This document shows, in pieces, positions 62,630 through 64,000 of a stretch of DNA of 64,000 nucleotides; positions within the stretch are counted from its first letter, which is position 1; every line of letters begins with the position of its first letter. The DNA is taken from NCBI RefSeq assembly GCF_002564105.1, contig NZ_PDBX01000001.1:682001-746000 (forward strand), given 5' to 3'. The DNA comes from Collimonas sp. PA-H2 (GTDB lineage Bacteria; Pseudomonadota; Gammaproteobacteria; Burkholderiales; Burkholderiaceae_D). The notes under the pieces were generated by a model. That model was not told where the DNA came from and searched no databases. It worked only from the letters and a program-made list of their open reading frames with translations. Both the position numbers and the translations under genes were made by a program.

Positions 62630-63559
62630 CTACTTGCTCTGGCCGAACGGCGAGTTGACGCCTTGCAGTATCGACATCAGCGATTCGCCGATGGTCTTGG
62701 GATAGGTGGCATCGCTGAAGTCGCCGATCTCGGCCCATTGTTCCGCCACTTCCTCGGGACCGAAAGCCTGGCCGCGGAAATGATGGCCCTGGGTGCGCTC
62801 CCAGCGCAGCTTGGCATGGAAACCGGCGCCGACCTCGAACAGGCTGCCGCTTTCCTTGCAACTGTCGTGGCACAGATAGGCTGCCAGCGGCGCGACGTAT
62901 TCCGGCTTGAGCGCTTCCAGCATCTGCGGCGGCATCACGGTTTCGGAAATGCGCGAACCGGCCAGCGGCGCGATGGTGTTGACCAGCACATTCTTGGATG
63001 CGCCTTCCACCGCCAGCGTATTCGCCATGCCGATCAAACCCATCTTGGCCATGCTGTAGTTGGCCTGGCCGAAATTGCCGTAGATGCCGGCGGCCGAGGT
63101 GGTCATGACGATGCGGCCGTAGCCCTTGTTGCGCATGTGCGGCCAGGCCGCGTGGGTAACGCGGAAAGCGCCCAGCACGTGGACGCGGTAGATCAGGTCC
63201 CAGTCATCCTCGCTCATCTTGGCGAAGCTGCTGTCGCGCAGGATGCCGGCATTGTTGATGACGATGTCGATGCCACCGAAATGATCAAGCGCGGTCTGCA
63301 CGATCTGGCCGCCGGCTTCCACCGAGTCGTAATTGGCAACCGCCGTGCCGCCGGCGGCGACGATCTCAGCCACCACCTGGTCGGCAGCAGCGCTGGACTT
63401 GCCGCCGCCATGGACATCGCCGCCGAGGTCGTTCACCACTACCTTGGCGCCGCGCGCTCCCAACAGCAAGGCATGCACGCGGCCGAGGCCATTGCCGGCG
63501 CCGGTGACAATCGCCACGCGACCGTCATAGCGTAATTCATTTCGTAATTCATTTGCCAT
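62630..63559 (-). CDS. SDR-family 3-hydroxyacyl-CoA dehydrogenase (MFE-2/HSD17B4-like)
   Basis: A 309-residue short-chain dehydrogenase. The cofactor motif is [30 protein letters not shown], the NNAG motif is [12 protein letters not shown], and the Ser-Tyr-Lys triad is in [21 protein letters not shown]. The N-terminal Gly motif and the '[13 protein letters not shown]' continuation, plus the tail [17 protein letters not shown], are hallmarks of the dehydrogenase domain of peroxisomal MFE-2. It oxidises (3R)-hydroxyacyl-CoA with NAD. The first codons contain a 12-bp tandem duplication (NELRNELR). Confidence 0.93.
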   Translation of the reverse strand: MANELRNELRYDGRVAIVTGAGNGLGRVHALLLGARGAKVVVNDLGGDVHGGGKSSAAADQVVAEIVAAGGTAVANYDSVEAGGQIVQTALDHFGGIDIVINNAGILRDSSFAKMSEDDWDLIYRVHVLGAFRVTHAAWPHMRNKGYGRIVMTTSAAGIYGNFGQANYSMAKMGLIGMANTLAVEGASKNVLVNTIAPLAGSRISETVMPPQMLEALKPEYVAPLAAYLCHDSCKESGSLFEVGAGFHAKLRWERTQGHHFRGQAFGPEEVAEQWAEIGDFSDATYPKTIGESLMSILQGVNSPFGQSK

Positions 63560-63607
63560 GATTTCTATCTTTATTCAATTAAAAAAACTGCTCCGGCCAT
63601 CCCGCAA

Positions 63608-64000
63608 TCAGATGGTGCGGGAAATGATCTCTTTCATGATTTCATTGGTGCCGCCATAGATGCGCTGGGCGCGCGCATCGATAAAGGCGCGCGCAATCGG
63701 GTACTCCTGCATGAAACCATAACCGCCGTGCAGTTGCAAACATTGATCCAGCACCTTGCCCTGCAGGTCCGAGCACCAGTACTTGGCGGCTGCGGCGGCG
63801 TCCACCTGCAACTCGCCCTTGACCTCCAGCTCGACGCAGCGGTCGACGAACACGCGGGCAATCTGCAATTCGGTCTTCATCTCGGCCAGCTTGAAGCGGG
63901 TATTTTGGAACGACGACACCGAACGGCCAAAGGCCTGGCGCTCGCGCGTGTATTCGATGGTGACATCGAGCATCGCTTCCGCATTGGCCACCGAAGTGAT
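63608..64000 (-). CDS. Acyl-CoA dehydrogenase, C-terminal part
   Basis: The gene runs off the right edge. The visible 130 C-terminal residues begin ITSVANAEAMLDVTIEYTRERQAFGRSVSSFQ and include LQLHGGYGFMQEYPIAR and DARAQRIYGGTNEIMKEIISR. These are the FAD-contact and C-terminal signatures of the family, and the Glu of YGGTNE fits the position of the catalytic base in medium-chain-type enzymes. It catalyses the first step of beta-oxidation. It is upstream of the SDR gene on the same strand (48 bp), in an apparent ACAD-SDR-racemase-ligase-SCP2 transcript. Confidence 0.95.
   Translation of the reverse strand: MTSVANAEAMLDVTIEYTRERQAFGRSVSSFQNTRFKLAEMKTELQIARVFVDRCVELEVKGELQVDAAAAAKYWCSDLQGKVLDQCLQLHGGYGFMQEYPIARAFIDARAQRIYGGTNEIMKEIISRTI

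Overview
The window is 64 kb of high-GC chromosome from a betaproteobacterium of the order Burkholderiales. I infer family Oxalobacteraceae (Collimonas/Herbaspirillum-like) from the exbB-exbD-lpxK-Trm112-kdsB-adk order, the neighbouring xseA and sodB, the T6SS gene order and the repeated extragenic palindromes. No search was run, so the genus is a guess. No rRNA, tRNA, CRISPR array, prophage or transposase gene was seen.

Layout. (1) 0-8.8 kb, housekeeping: slpA-type FKBP (partial), radC, rpmB-rpmG with its own promoter and terminator, a fatty acid desaturase, an MscS-type channel, an RsmB/NOP rRNA methyltransferase, purN, a barnase/barstar-like RNase and inhibitor pair, and a patatin lipase. 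(2) 8.9-41.6 kb, one large type VI secretion locus. tssJ-K-L run leftward. A TPR lipoprotein gene followed by tssB-C-hcp-E-F-G-H and a small unknown gene run rightward. A leftward effector module follows: vgrG, a TPR protein of unknown function, a PAAR-Rhs toxin with a deaminase-like tip, and an AT-rich putative immunity gene. Then come a paralogue of the TPR lipoprotein, tssA, an OmpA/BON protein, tagF, tssM, an M15 peptidase of TagX type, and an unknown membrane-anchored protein. All 13 core T6SS components are present. (3) 41.6-42.4 kb, an extragenic repeat island with 253-bp tandem units bounded by a long inverted repeat. (4) 42.5-52 kb, housekeeping: a proton-pumping pyrophosphatase fused to an OmpA-like domain, adk, kdsB, a Trm112 protein, lpxK, exbD, exbB, xseA and sodB. 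The exbB-xseA gap holds degenerate repeats with DnaA-box-like sequences. (5) 52-64 kb, CoA metabolism: a class III CoA transferase divergent from an HTH-citrate synthase fusion with a MITE-like palindrome between them, a TetR regulator, thiolase, FadB-type multifunctional enzyme, SCP2 protein, acyl-CoA ligase, racemase-type CaiB protein, MFE-2-like SDR and an acyl-CoA dehydrogenase (partial).

How the parts work together. The T6SS genes encode a complete contractile injection machine. The PAAR-Rhs protein would sit on the VgrG spike and carry a deaminase-fold toxin, and the overlapping downstream gene is the expected immunity gene. The TPR protein between vgrG and rhs is in the position of an effector-loading adaptor. 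The last region resembles a beta-oxidation set for branched or bulky acyl chains: ligase, racemase, dehydrogenase, hydratase/dehydrogenase, SDR, thiolase and SCP2, with a TetR repressor and a palindromic candidate operator in front of the thiolase.

Most worth a second look: the Rhs deaminase tip with its immunity partner, the TPR candidate adaptor, the paralogous TPR exported proteins bracketing the T6SS core, the pyrophosphatase-OmpA fusion, the citrate synthase/CoA transferase pair, and three repeat structures (41.6, 49.2 and 53.5 kb).
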